NCBI GenBank assembly: GCA_031772625.1
Contig: CM062810.1
Coordinates: 705,596,358 to 705,660,357 of the forward strand
Reading direction: 5' to 3'
DNA: 64,000 bases
From: Pinus tabuliformis
Taxonomy: Eukaryota; Streptophyta; Pinopsida; Pinales; Pinaceae
The position numbers and the translations under genes are program-made. This document shows, one piece after another, positions 48,308 to 60,944 of the stretch. Below the pieces are notes generated by a model, which was not told the origin of the DNA, ran no database searches, and saw only the letters and a list, made by a program, of their open reading frames with translations. Each line of letters begins with the position of its first letter. The stretch's first letter is position 1.

Positions 48308-48796
48308 TCAGTCTGAAGATGCACTACTTTCAGCGTTCTTCAGTTTCATGGCCAGACTCTTGTCTCACACAGATACGAAAAGTATTGAATTTACTTTCTC
48401 TTCCTCCTAAACCTTAACTTTGATCGTTGTTATGGCTTTTCTTATTCGTAGTGTTGTGGTTTATACTTTAAATGTAGTGTGGAAAAATGTCTACAAAATG
48501 AGTTTATGAAGTGCGCATCAGGATAATGATTGTGCCAAGGGGAGCTAAAGCGTTATAGTAGCAGAGAAAATGACAACGTAATGTGAGGCCAATAGTTCTG
48601 CACAATGTGAACTGTAGATCTACCTGGAATTGCCTCGACATCTAATGAAAGTTGTTGAGTGTTCTTGGAAATTTTCTCAAACCCAAGGGTTAGTGCCCGA
48701 ACCGTTTAGAACCATGTGCCAAGGCTTAGATACATGCTGTTATTTTGCAATGTTTCTATTATATTTCTTGTCTTAAAATTTCTAACAGAAATATTA

Positions 48797-49044
48797 GTAA
48801 ACATCCCTGCAAACGATGGAAGGGACACCGATTGGAAAAAGGACGTGAATAAATGTTTGGCTATATTCGAATAATGAATGATAATCTCCGTGAAAGACGA
48901 AAGGGACGCCCATTGAGAAAAAGGAAAGAATGAAATGTCTGGTTACGTTGTAATGATTAATGATAATCTCTACAAACGACGGAAGGTACGACAATGAGGA
49001 AAAAGGCAGGAATGAAATGTATGGCTATATTGCATTGATTAAAA
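48797..49044. repeat. Three ~82-bp tandem repeats
   Basis: The core AAACGACGGAAGGGAC...GAGAAAAAGG...GAATGAAATGTCTGG recurs at about 48811, 48893 and 48975 with moderate divergence. The minus-strand ORF at 48794-48994 is a by-product. Confidence 0.8.
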
Positions 49045-49126
49045 ACAAGCCAACTTGATTCCTCGCTGCCAAACGTTATGTAGCAGTAGTATTATAGACA
49101 TTTTATTTCATATTATAATTTTTTTT

Positions 49127-49305
49127 GCACATATCTTCTTATGAGTTTGTCCTAAAATTTAGACTAATGGTTTGAGTTGTATTTTTGCACATCTCTTTTT
49201 ATCAATTTGTTCTAAAATTTAAAGAATGGATTGAACTGTATTTTTGAACATGTCTTTTTATCAGTTTGTTCTAAAATTTGAAGAATGGATTGAGTTGCAT
49301 CTAAT
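49127..49305. repeat. Three ~60-bp tandem repeats
   Basis: GCACATNTCTTTTTATCAGTTTG..CTAAAATTT...GGATTGAGTTGTATTTTT is repeated at 49127, 49187 and 49246. Confidence 0.8.
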
Positions 49306-49806
49306 TTAATTTAAATTTTTTTTGTTTTAATTTAAAATTTCAAAATTAGATATATATGTTTTCAAAATAATATGTATATGGGGTTGATATACTGCCAACC
49401 TAATTTAATTTAGGTTTTTTGTTTTAATTTAAAATTTTTGCTTAAGTTTAATCGAGAGTGACCACATATTTGAACTTTTTAACAATTTTTTCAACATTAT
49501 ATATAATAATAAATTCATTTTATATATAGGAGTTGTTTTTAGTGCAACTTTTTGGACTTTCCAGTATTAGAATTGCAGAAAAATTTAAGGTGAAATCTTG
49601 ATTTGTGTTATTTACACTAATTTTTTAACTATATATATGGATTCAGTACCTTGAAAAACCCTTAGGACACTTAGATTGTGTAGGGATTACCCATCAAACT
49701 AAGATGAAATTTCCTCAAAACCAAAGGTTAATGCCAAAACCCAACCATATGCCTAAGGCTTGGATACATGTTATTATTTTGCCATGTTTCTATTATATTT
49801 CTTTTC

Positions 49807-50270
49807 CTAAAATTTGTAAGGGAAAGATATTTTCTTAAAACAATGGTGTTTCCTTTCAAATTCAGCCTCAATCGCTGATACTTAGTGAAATGAAACATTT
49901 GTATTTATTTCTTTGGTTAAACTTTTATTATATATATGTTTTCCATAAAGTTGCAATGTTTCTTTTAAATATTATCCTCTATGGCTGTTATTTTGTAAAA
50001 GTGGTTATTTGTTTTTCATAAATCTATTTCTATTATATTTCTTCTCTTAAAATTTCTAACGTAAAAGTATTTTTAGAAAACAGTGGTGTTTCTGTTTCAA
50101 ATTCAGCCTCAATAGATGATACTTAGTGAAATGCAACATTTATATTTATTTCTTTGGTTAAACTTTTATTATATATATGTTTTCCATAAAGTTGTAATGT
50201 TTCTCTTAAATATTAACCTCTATGGTTGTTATTTTGTAAAAGTGGTTATTTGTTTTTCATAAACCTACAC
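49807..50270. repeat. Two ~241-bp direct repeats
   Basis: CTAAAATTTSTAA...CAGCCTCAATCGCTGATACTTAGTG...GGTTATTTGTTTTTCATAAA occurs twice, 241 bp apart. The ~110 bp before copy 1 (49685-49806) also matches 48675-48790, so a larger older duplication is present. The rest of 48308-51240 is AT-rich without genes, apart from a ~39-bp doublet at 51024-51101. Confidence 0.75.
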
Positions 50271-51250
50271 GGTTTCTCTTTTAAGTTTAATCTCCATCCG
50301 TGTAATTTTGGTAAATGTAACATTCCAAGTTGATTTCTTTATTTAAATATTTCGCGCAGAAATGTTTCCCTAAAGGTTTTCTCTTATATAAAAGCTTGCT
50401 ATCTATATTTGTTTTTATGCTAAATCTAAACTTGTATTTAAAATTTCCAGTGGAGAAATGTTTCGAACAATGTTGATTTCTTTGTTTAAATTTTTCTCGG
50501 TAGAGATGTTTCTCTAAAACTGATTTTCTTCTCTAAAGTTTAGTCTCTATAGTTGTTTGTTGAATCCAAGCCTGTACTTAAAATTGTCTGTGGATAAATG
50601 CTTTTGAACACTGCCATTTGTTTTAATGTTTCTACTATATTTATGTGCTGAAAACATTGTAGAAATGGATATTTTTTATGAAAATGTGCAAATTATCTTA
50701 AATTTCATTTTAGATGGTTATCTTAGTTCAAACTTAACTTATCTAAGTCTTTTTTCACAACTTTAAGCCTTAGATGGAAATGAGTTGGGAAGATTCTAGC
50801 CACAAAACTTTGCATGTACATATCAGGTATCATAATAGAATAGATGAAAATTAAGAAGATACAAATCCAATCAAGAAAATTATAATAAGTTATTTGCAAA
50901 TGAAAACTTTGAACACTCAATAAAAATAAGTTACCAAATTCGGGAAAGTAGAACAAATATTATGGACTGTAGTGTACAAGCATGTGCCATAATTTTCCCT
51001 TTTCCACTACACACCTAATCATAATGGCACCCAGCACCTCAATCAAACATGCTAGAGCATACATGGCACTAAGCACCCCATTCAAACATGCTAGAGCATA
51101 CATGCTTTACATAAATAAAAACAATTAAAAGTTAAAAAACGCTTTCCATCAAATGATAAATGTCCCATCAGGCAAATATGTTGAAGTGTATGTGAGTGAT
51201 AAAAAATTGTAAAGTATGAATTGCTTTACAATAAACAACTACAAAACCGT

Positions 51251-51352
51251 GATAACAACAAACAAACAAAAAACTTTCTCTCTCACATATGAATACATTC
51301 CGATAACAACAAACAAACAAAAAACTTTCTCTCTCACATATGGATACATTCC
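51251..51352. repeat. Two 51-bp tandem repeats
   Basis: GATAACAACAAACAAACAAA...CTTTCTCTCTCACATATG.ATACATTCC occurs twice in a row with near identity. The minus-strand ORF at 51168-51365 is a by-product. Confidence 0.85.
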
Positions 51353-51392
51353 ACCGACAATACACTGAATGACCAAAAAGAGAGAATTTTCA

Positions 51393-51484
51393 CTGACATC
51401 ATGGAAGAGTAAAAAATTTAATGCACTCTTTCCTGCACTACTACCTTACGAAGTTTCCTTTGCAACATCTAGTGCAATTTCTAG
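51393..51484. repeat. Second copy of the ATGGAAGAGTAA...TTGCAACATCTAGTG repeat
   Basis: It is related to 46385-46570: both have CATCATGGAAGARTAA, a TTTAATGC block and the end TCCTTTGCAACATCTRGTGCAATT. 51485-52600 to the right is AT-rich with no gene seen. Confidence 0.6.
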
Positions 51485-52604
51485 TTTAAAAGGTTTAAAT
51501 TATTTATTAATAAAAGTTGCTTGAGATGGAAATAATAATATTATGTGCATAATCAAATAATTATTTAATGATTATAAATGTATATAAAATAAATAAAGGG
51601 GTTATTTGTATAATGAATTAGTTAAGTTGATTAACATGTAGATGTTAATATGCAAACTCATTTTCTTTTCACTTCTAAATATAAGGGAAGAGAAAATATC
51701 ATGACAAGGAAGTAGAATAAAATTCAATTTGTACATTAGCTTGAATCTTAGAAGGGTCATGAATATTATTTAACAAATTAATGCACTTCTTACTTAAATC
51801 TTTTATCTTCTATAAGGATTGATTTTTGTTCTTGACATTTCTAAGACCAATGGAGTCGGTGTTTTCTCCTAACCAAACATATTTATGAAAATATCATTAA
51901 AAATAATCCAATTAGTTATTGAACCAAATACTAATCCAAATTACCATCTTGATGTATTTCGATTAGATTTATAAGGGAACAGCCTACATGCGACATATTC
52001 ATACTCAACATTCCTAGGGCTACATTCTAGCATAAAGTTATTAACATGACCTTATGGGGATTATTTATTGCGAGGATCATACTTAGGAAATATTTTCTCA
52101 GGACTTCCAGGAAGATCATGCTAGAGACCAAGAATATTAAATACTCCAAGATTTACCCAAGGTCTCCTTGGTAGACTAGCTATATTTGGTTATCGAGGTG
52201 TTCTTTCTAAATATCTTAAAGAGATGAAAGGAATAAGTTAATAAGAAGGACTCTCAAGAGGCGTAAATTCAGAAGGAGCTAAGAGTTCAAGATCTAAGTT
52301 GAGATCTTCTTGCTCTCTCTTTCAAAATGGAGGATTGTGAATAACCTTATAAGAAGTACTATGAGATTTTTTGACCTTTATGCCTTTTCAGTTTAGTACA
52401 TGTAATAAATTTAGGTGGTTCTTGGATATTGTTTCTTCTATTTTATCGTGTCAATACTCGTAGGTTTTGAAACTAAGGGGAAAGATTTTATTCAATTGGT
52501 TGAGAAAATTTAGTTTCTTTTAAGTATTCTAACTCTTTACAAACTTCTTCACTAACTTCAAGAGGTGGATCAAGCTATGAGGTATGAGGTTTAGTGATCT
52601 CTTT

Positions 52605-53440
52605 GTAGTTTTTAACTCTATACAAAAATTACATGCATACAAATTCTAAGAACATGAAATAAACAATAGTGAGAACATAAAACGTAAAACAGATATTTTC
52701 CCCTGGATACCAAAACCAAGACTACTAGATTGATTTTTCATTATGTTCCTTTCAATGTTGCAATACATATATATACATAATGAAGCATTCATAGACTTCA
52801 ATCCATTAACGCTGGATTAGAACATAACCGTACTTTCTTTTACGATATCTACAAGATAACATGGGTAGAAAACCATGGCCAAAACCATGTCCAAAACCCA
52901 TGTACAAAACCATAGGTAGGTCTGCCCAGCTAATATAGGGTCCAAAACAAATATCCCAGGGCGGTGTCGCCTCTCCTTTAACCCCCCACTTTGTGCATGA
53001 GGCTAGTCGTGGATAGAATATAACACCCAACCAATGTTCTCCCACTTGTTGTTTTCTTTCCACACAGGGGATCACACGAGAGCTTAGACATTGGTCCAAC
53101 CCTGCATCACCCATTGTTTATGTACACCAAGAAAAATTCTTAGTGCTCACAAACTTCGTCAATGCATTTGTAGTAGTCTTCAAACTGTCCACCTTTACAT
53201 ACAACACTTTTTCTTCCTCAACCATATCCCTCACAAAGTGACACTAAACATCAATGTGATTTTTCTTTGAATGATAAGCAGGGTTGTTTTCCAAGAAAAT
53301 TTCACTTTCGCTGTCATAGTCTATCCTTATAGCTCGTTGTACTAAACCCATACTAAAGTGCTTCCTTGCTTGCATGTGTGGTTTCCATGTATTCTGCCTC
53401 TTTAGTTGAAGGTGCTGTGGAGTACTAAAGAAGGTATGTT
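52605..53440 (-). mobile_element. Element H: Ty1/copia remnant (RNase H end and 3' LTR)
   Basis: Minus-strand text near 53200-53420 reads STAPSTKEAEYMETTHASKEA and FLENNPAYHSKKNHID, the copia RNase H. A short tail is followed by AACAAGTGGGAGAAC near 53040, the usual copia polypurine tract, and then an LTR-like stretch to about 52605 with GTATATATATG. A small ORF (52806-53114) lies in that LTR. The remainder of the element is gone, cut by element C. Confidence 0.65.
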
Positions 53441-53565
53441 TTTGATGATTATTTCAACATCTTTTCATTAAAACTTATAAACCTTTTCCATCATGAACTA
53501 GGTAGATGATAAGGAATTATAATAAAACCTGTAAGATTAATGTGAAAAATGAAAACACTGACAAT

Positions 53566-55082
53566 TGTCATTTTCTTATGCAGGAAGAAGGAAAAACGAA
53601 AGACTGCCGTTCCAAAGGAAAGGACAAGGCCGGGTTAACCGTTGTCCCTTTGACGGGGAACCGTATGCAAACAAGGCAAAGCAAATCAAAGCGTATCAGC
53701 CCTGGAAAGGAAATGGAGATATTGGCTTGGCGCAAGAAAGTAAAGAGATTTATGAGGACCAACGGTTCGGCGAATTGCTGCTTTGACTATTTTTGCACCT
53801 AGACATCTCTGCCTTCACCATTATAAAAAGGGGCAGCATTGTTAGCCCAGGGAGTCTGTTGTTATATTTTTATGTAATTTCTCTTAAAGTTAAGACTTTG
53901 ATCATCGACTCTCGATTGAGAAGTGATCCTCTGTAATTTTGTCTTATGCATTAATACAAACTCGGTTGATATTTCATCTTCGATTCTGGAATAACTTCAA
54001 GCGGTGTACCCCTAGAGGCTAAGGGCCCAGCCCTGGAGGAACACTTGCTCCTGTACTATTACTTTTGGTTTATGTGTGGTTTGCTTATCAGCGTTATTTG
54101 GTAATCTGATATGTTCTGTTATTTTACATCACAAGCTCTGTTATGTTTGATTTATTGAGTAATATCATTTTTGAAGACAGAACCATTGTATTAACTTTGC
54201 AACGTATTACTGTTCCTTTAAGTGCTGATATAATATTGCCGGTCTTTACAGAATACTATTGCTGTTCAATTACAGAGTATCTGTGTGTACACTTATTCAT
54301 TGGTATTACTGAACTCATCATAGGGATTATGTTCCTTGCGATTTTTGAATCTATAGACATTGTTGTTCCATTCTGAAATGCAGTCGTATTCTTTATAACT
54401 AAGATTGACAATCGGATTACTAGAATCAGATTACTATAAAGGTGTGACGTGTGCATGTATGAGTAGCTTTCAAGCATTGTTCTATAGTCTATTATTAATC
54501 GGTGCTATTCCATTTCTGTGTGTTGTTCGATTCATCCTTAAAAGTGGAGGACTGCCATTTGATTCCTGTAGGAAACGATTATTGCATTTGATCTTGTAGG
54601 CTAAGGTGTTGTTATTTATTAGACTTAATTGCTGTTACGGTTTCCTATTTGTTGTTCCATTTCAGGTTTGTTGTTCCATTTCTTATCTGTCGTTCCATTT
54701 CCTGTCATTTGCATTATTGTTACTTTGGTGTGAAGAACAATCTAAGACTGTAGCGGGTGTTGACATTTACTGTCCGGCCCCCAAATCAACGATCTGTTCC
54801 TTGATTTCCTTTGGCCCATCAATTTACAAAGGGATGAGTTACTGCTACTGAACCCTTGACTGATAAATTGCTTAGTTTTCTGAGTGTATGGTTTAGTTTT
54901 CCATAGTTTGCTGTAAACAAGCATCCGTTTACTCTTGTATTTTTGAGCACTGTACTACTAGCATTACTCTGGCAAATGATAGCCTCAGACTGAGACACTC
55001 TTTGAAATAACAAAACGTTCCTGGATTGACAAACTAATGTGAGGTAATTAGAGGTGAAAGAGACCCTTTTTATAGCTCGACA
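53566..55082 (+). repeat. Element C 5' LTR (Athila-like gypsy)
   Basis: The 3' edge is firm: CTCGACA at 55082, three bases before the primer site. The 5' edge is inferred at TGTCATTTTC (53566), giving ~1.5 kb, a usual Athila LTR length. A TATAAAAAG box at 53822-53830 and GC-rich CTAGAGGCTAAGGGCCCAG near 54015 fit promoter and R regions. ORFs inside (54143-54851) have no recognised function. Confidence 0.6.
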
Positions 55083-55085
55083 TTT

Positions 55086-55103
55086 TGGCGTCGTTGCCGG
55101 GGA
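55086..55103 (+). promoter_or_regulatory. Element C primer binding site
   Basis: TGGCGTCGTTGCCGGGGA resembles the site that Athila-type elements use, complementary to tRNA-Asp, with one probable C-to-T change. Confidence 0.85.
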
Positions 55104-55558
55104 AAGAGTGTAGCCATTTGTTTCTTTTCAGAGTAGTGTAAGATCCTGCTAGGGAAGAATTGGGTTTTAAAAACGGAAGGTAAGAACCTACGTGTGGAGC
55201 ACGTAACAGCCCTACTCCTCTGCCCGCTTTCCTGCAGATTTGTCATTGTTTTGTTTGGGTAGAACCTAGCAGTTGATTTGTGTGCATGACTAAGTAGAAA
55301 AAGCCAGAAAAGAATTCCAAACCTCTACCCAAGCCAGAAAAAGCTAAGGGGCCAGTGACCCTTGGCTAATCAACCTTTATAGATGAAATTTTCAAGAAAC
55401 CAGAATCTCAGCCTTCAGTAGGACCTAGAAACGTTATTTCCAGACAACCTACTAGTTCCCTTCAGGCCACAGGATCACCATCTGTAGCCTTTGCTGAGGT
55501 GCATAGTCAAACTAAAGAACAAAATTTTCAAGAAATTGAAAATTCTACTCCATAACTA

Positions 55559-57363
55559 TTGCAAGAAGGGAATTTCAGCAATCTTTGTGAAGGAAGAGGA
55601 GAGACAGGGAAAATTGAGGAACCAAGGTCTCCTCTCGGGACAACTCAGCCATTGAACAACCCAGATAAGCGAAGTGCCGCAAAGATAATTTTTGAGGAAA
55701 CCCAATCTCCTCAGACATTAGGCACTCTCATTATCCCAGATAGAGGAAGCACTATTAAAACCATTCCTGTTAAAGCCATTCGCTCTCAACCTAGGAATAC
55801 CCTCCTAGATATCCCAGAAGGTTATTGGCATATATTTGACCAAATGGCTCAAAACCAGCCAAACACCCAAATCTCTACATTGCAATACCCTAAGCGAATG
55901 CACCTATGAAAGCAATTCCTCTTCAGCATATCCCTACATTCCATGGTCTTACATCAGAGGATCCGGATGCATTCCTATTTGAATTCAATGTGTTGTGCAG
56001 GGGTTATGACTACACAACCGACCCCCAGAAACTGAAATTATTCCCCTCTACATTAAAAGGGGCTGCTTTGAGATGGTTCATGGGATTAGGTGGCGGAGTT
56101 ATAAATAACTAGGATCAAATGAAAGAATCTTTTTTAAAAAAATATCAAGACTATTGCAAGTCTAGAGAACTAAAAGATGAAATATTCCAGATGGTAGCTA
56201 GATCAAATGAAACATTAGAGGAGTATGTGGAACATTTTCAGTATAATCTTCAAAGATCTCCTTACGCATCACTACCTTTACCTGATAATGTGTTAAAAAC
56301 AACATTAATTAGGGGTATGAAGGAACAATGGATTGAAACATTAAACATTATGGGAAAAGGAGATATTTATCAGGAAAATTTTGCTGACATTATTGATTTA
56401 TGTATCAGGAGCTCGAAACGCAGCACAAGATTAAAACCGGTAGAACATGATCGGTTTGTAAGAGATAATAAAATTTCGACAGAAGGAGTAACGTGTGCAG
56501 AAATTGGAAATTTATTGGAAAATTTCAAAACTGATATACTAGGGACGCTAACTACACAACTTGATATTATGCAGGCCAAACAAAAGCAAATGGAGGTAGA
56601 ACAGAACTTCGCAATCTTCTGTCCCCGATGTAGGAAGAAACATAGGCATAAGAAGTGTCCACTAGATGCAATCCAAACATGCGCCATTTGCACAAAAGAC
56701 CACCTTATGGAGAGATGTCCCTCATTTCCCGGATTAAAAGCAATATACAAGGAAGAAAAAGAAGAACCAGAGTCGACGTATTTGCTCAATCAGCGCCATC
56801 AGTGGCAGCCGCGACAGTCTGGTAAGTTTTCAGACCCAACTTCTTCTTTTCAGCCTCCACAGTATAATGGTCAACAATATAATATGTGGCAAAATCAACC
56901 CCCCCTTCCAAATTGGTCACCACAGTCATTTTCTTCATCAACCCCGTGGCCGAATCGAGCAGGCCAATCCAATTGGCCGAATTTTCCCTATGCCTCACCA
57001 TATTAGCAAAGTAATGCATACCCAGCACAATGGACCCCTCTTACTTCACAAAATCAAGCCTGGCAAACAAATTGGCAAAGACCGATGCATCAGCCAGTAG
57101 GAACTATTCCGCGCCCTCAACCTACACTGCTAGCCTTACAACAAAATCCCCAGTCTAATCTGAGACCGCAACTCCCAACCCAACCCAACCCTAACCCAAA
57201 TAACAGACTGGTACAATCTAGCCAAATAGTAGAAACACCAGAAATAGGAGCCGATCTGAGAGAGTGTAATGATCTTCAGCTAAGATCTGTGCATATTATC
57301 GAAACCGAGGGAGATAAGACAGTTCATGTTGGAAATTCGTTATCTAGAGAACAATCATCATAA
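55559..57363 (+). pseudogene. Element C gag
   Basis: The N-terminal part is 55559-55909; the frame then shifts at an ATGA overlap (55906). From 55906 one frame carries the gag core IPTFHGLTSEDPDAFLFEF, LFPSTLKGAALRWFMGL, MKESFLKKYQDYC and EIFQM..SNETLEEYVEHF, which is Athila-like. It continues through two zinc knuckles (CPRCRKKHRHKKC and CAICTKDHLMERC, both Cx2Cx3Hx4C) near 56620-56725 and a Gln/Pro/Trp-rich tail. Only stops break it: TAG 56110-56112, TAG 57004-57006, TAA 57361-57363. Confidence 0.88.
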
Positions 57364-57492
57364 GAAGAGGATGTGAACAAACAAAAAACTCCTAACCAAG
57401 CAACCACATCCTCTCCCCCATTCCCAGAATGATTAATCATACCTCGACCTACACAATATCCTGATTTTGACATTCTGGGAGAATTACAAAAT

Positions 57493-58390
57493 TTGTACAT
57501 AAAAATTCCATTCCTCCAAGCCATTCAAGACATCCCGATATATGCAAAGACTATCAAAGAATTGTGTGTAAAGAAACCACGGAGGAATATAGCAAACAGC
57601 CCAAGAGTCCAAGTAGTTGGTACTCTATCTGACTTATTATCAGGAAAAGAAACACCCATTAAATACGAAGACCCAGGAAATCCAATAGTAACCGTACAAA
57701 TTTATGGTCAAACCTTCCCCAATGCCTTAGTTGATCTAGGAGCTGCAATCAACATCTTAACAACTACTACTTGCCAAAAGCTAGGCATTACATCTGTAGA
57801 ACCCACCTCTACCTTACTAGAACTGGCTGACCGATCTGTGGTTAGGCCAGAGGGCACACTACATGATGTCATGGTATCTGTTGACTCCTGGGAATATCCG
57901 ACCGATTTTCTGATAATAAATCCCAAAAACCGACTTGATGGACACCCATTGATTTTAGGTAGACCTTGGCTTGCAACTGTCGATGCCTATATTGGCTGCC
58001 GACAAGGCAATATGACCATAACCAGAGGAGTGAATATCAAAAACTTAGCTTTATATCCTCTAGCACAGCCAAGTGTCACAATAATCAAAACTAATAAGCA
58101 CCCTGTATCATACCTTACTAATAACATTAGATCTCCATTAACTATACAAGAGGCACTTGATTTCAAAGACCAAACAGAGGACGATGCCATTAATAATTTT
58201 ATTAGTCAAACTGAACTCACATCCCGCACACAATGTCACATGATAGAGGCAACATTCGATAACGAATGAGAAGAAGACCCTCTTAAAGATACACATGATC
58301 AAACAATACCTGTTACCTTTGTTGCAAATAGTAAAGTTGTGGAAATTGAACCGGGAAAAACCTTAAACATTAATGCCAACCTCACCTCTG
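57493..58390 (+). pseudogene. Element C aspartic protease, truncated by element B
   Basis: Same frame as gag. It has DPGNPIVTVQIYGQTFPNAL, the active-site region VDLGAAINIL (Asp-Leu-Gly, as is usual in Athila), LADRSVVRPEGTLHDVMVS and PLILGRPWLATVDAYIGC. A TGA at 58267-58269 ends the open stretch, but recognisable text continues in frame to about 58390, where element B's LTR begins. RT, RNase H and integrase of this copy lie beyond the window or are lost. Confidence 0.88.
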
Positions 58391-59419
58391 TGTTATAGAC
58401 ATTTTTGTGCCTTACAACTCCAAGCATGAAATGTCCATAAACCAAGGGCTCCTAAGTCCCTAAAATTGTTGTTCTAACCCCTAAAGGAACAAGGTCAACA
58501 GATTACAGCTTCTCCCAGAAGTTCTCCACCAGAAACTGCTCAGAATTGGTCAAAACAGGATCATTTCAGCTACTCCACTGGCTAAGTGCATTGCATTGCA
58601 CCTAAATACATTGTGAGGGTGTGTTGCATTTCAAAACTTCCTTCTGTAGGGTGCGATGGGCGAGAAATGACAAATGGCAGTGTCATTCCGCGAGGTGGAG
58701 AGGCAATGGAAGCTTCCAGAATCTTCTCTCGTGACACTTGCCTCACTGAATTCGACCAAAGATGAGTAAGAGGCCCTCAGTCTCCAAGTGGAAGAAAGAA
58801 CTGACAGAGAGAAGACACTAATCAAATCACCAGCTGACTCATCCTCCTTACACATATCTATATATGGATCACTCATCCCAGAGATCTAGAGGCTGGAATT
58901 TTGCATATTGTAAGGAATTGCTGTTGGTTTCTAGAGACATACATCAGATTGTTGGGTGATTTATGCTTTGTTTGAGGTGAAGAGGGGCTTCTTTGCTGGG
59001 TCGGAACCACTGGTTGTAACTCCTCCTGGATCTTTTCTTGCTTATCAATAAAAACTATTTGAGTTTTCCTCCATGCTTTTGTATCATTGATGCTTGTTAC
59101 ATTTTGTGTGGTTAACTTAAATATGATCCTAAGTTGTTTATGAATATAGATCCTTGTCTTTGTATAGTGCTCTTCTTCTGTGATCTTACAGGTACTTTGT
59201 GACGCTGGGCAAGCAAGGGAGCAGGTAGCTGGAGACTATCAAAGAAGAGAGGGATTGAATCAAAGGATTAGCGCAAGACACAGGTTGGTTCTTTCTATTC
59301 CTCTCTGTCTATAATTCATAAAGGAAATACAAAAGTAGTTTTTCTCTGTTTGTTTCTAAGGCAGCTGTCACACCTTAGTGGGATAGAGCAGTTCTAAATA
59401 GACACTTTTCCCTGTAACA
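58391..59419 (+). repeat. Element B 5' LTR
   Basis: 1,029 bp, TGTTATAGAC...CCCTGTAACA, the same family as element A's LTR (550-1573) in opposite orientation. It cuts element C's protease frame. The five bases before it are CTCTG. An AATAAAA signal lies near 59046. The ORF at 58631-58876 is antisense and resembles the one in A's LTR only because the LTRs are homologous. Confidence 0.88.
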
Positions 59420-59422
59420 AAA

Positions 59423-59440
59423 TGGCGACTCCACTGGGGA
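59423..59440 (+). promoter_or_regulatory. Element B primer binding site
   Basis: TGGCGACTCCACTGGGGA, three bases after the LTR end, is the Tat/Ogre-type site. Confidence 0.88.
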
Positions 59441-60944
59441 ATGTCTAATTAGTTTGTTTGTGTATCATTCTTTGTTGTTTGTTTCGTAAACTTATAAGTA
59501 GCTCTCGAATTGAATTTGCCATAACAAATGCAAAGTAGATAACTGTTGCTTCAATCCATTCACTGGATCTGTTTATGATTTAAACAGCTGATTCACAGAC
59601 TATCTGATTGCCCTTGTGATAGCTCTTAGATCCTCCTTAGATCTACCCCTGATTGTTGCATTACTGATTGCTTTTTACTCGGCCAAAAACCAAGGACTGA
59701 ACTGCAAACTGTGACCCAGAACCCGGACAGAGTCTCGTTTCTGGCCCAGCGCAGGTACTGTTTAGAGATCCTAAATTTCAGCGCACTTCCCGAAGGGACA
59801 ACCTGCGCTGCATTTCAGATTCTCTGTGTTACAGGTGCGCTGATCAGACTAGCTTTGTGCAGCTGTGGTTCCTGTGCTTCATTCTTTCCAGTTCTATCCC
59901 TAAATTTTGCTGCTTGTGGTCAGTATATGTCTGTTTGAAGCCTCTTTTCCTTGCTGTTATTCCGCCTCCTTTGTACAAAATAATTGTAGATGTTTTTGTG
60001 TGTTTGTTGAGTCATTTACAGTTTTCCATTGCAAAAGTAGGATAGTCGTACTGTCGTCCTTTGATTTGAATATGTCGCAAGTGTCGATTTCTATCATAGG
60101 AGAAAGTTTGCTTGCTGTTGATGGTCGATTATACTGTTACTATTGCTTTTTGTCTGAATTTGTGATTTTCTAGTGTCAAGAACAAGTGTTCATTTCAAAA
60201 TCATAAGGTGTCGTAATCATCTCTGTTTTTTGATTTCGAAAAAGAGCTTGTTTATATTTGTCGCTTGAAAAGAAATTCAGATTTGTACATCAACTTTCTT
60301 TTTAGCATCAATACTAAGAAAGTCGAAAACAAGTACATGCATGTGCATTTGCATATAGACAGTCTGTTTGGCTTGATTTAGGAAAGTGCATTTACTGTGT
60401 GCTCTTTGCTCTTTGTGAAAAGATTGTGTCTTTCTTTTCCCCTAGTAGCTAGGATTTTCATTGCACAAAAGAGATAAAAGTTTGTTTATCATCTTTAGAT
60501 TGCATTTTAGGAATTACATCTACATCTCGTGGTGAAACCGAAAGGCAAACTTCATAAACAAGATCAACTTAAAATAAATTCAATGAATCTAACAACGCTT
60601 TGGAACTTAACGCACAACATTTAGAGGTCTAGGCTAGAGACGTATTCCGGCGTCGTAAAGCCTGGTAACTGTTGTCCTCACTGATGGTTGGGTGATTCCT
60701 CCACTTTGAGACGATAAGTGCCAGTACGGACTTGTGCTCCCACGTACCGTCGAGTATATTTTGGGAGACCCCTATAGGCTTAAATCCTTTATCCTTAGGA
60801 AGCCGTGTTTGCCGCCCTATCGATCGCAATGCACTGAACACAACATTCGGGAAGATTGACTGCCGTACCGTAAAAAGTATTCTGCAATTTTGCGATTGGT
60901 TTGGTACTCTCTCTACCTAGATCTCCAGAGTAGTCCCTTTCGTT
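59441..60944 (+). mobile_element. Element B leader, non-coding
   Basis: About 1.5 kb without convincing genes. 59700-59850 matches element A's leader, with several GCGCAGGT/CAGCGCAC-type blocks ending CTGTGTTACAGGTGCG. Small stems include GGCTT...AAGCC near 60777-60804. The ORFs at 59711-60173 are not recognised. Confidence 0.6.

Noticed and set aside
52806-53114. Hypothetical protein of 102 residues
   Set aside because: It lies in the LTR-like end of the copia remnant, directly after its polypurine tract.
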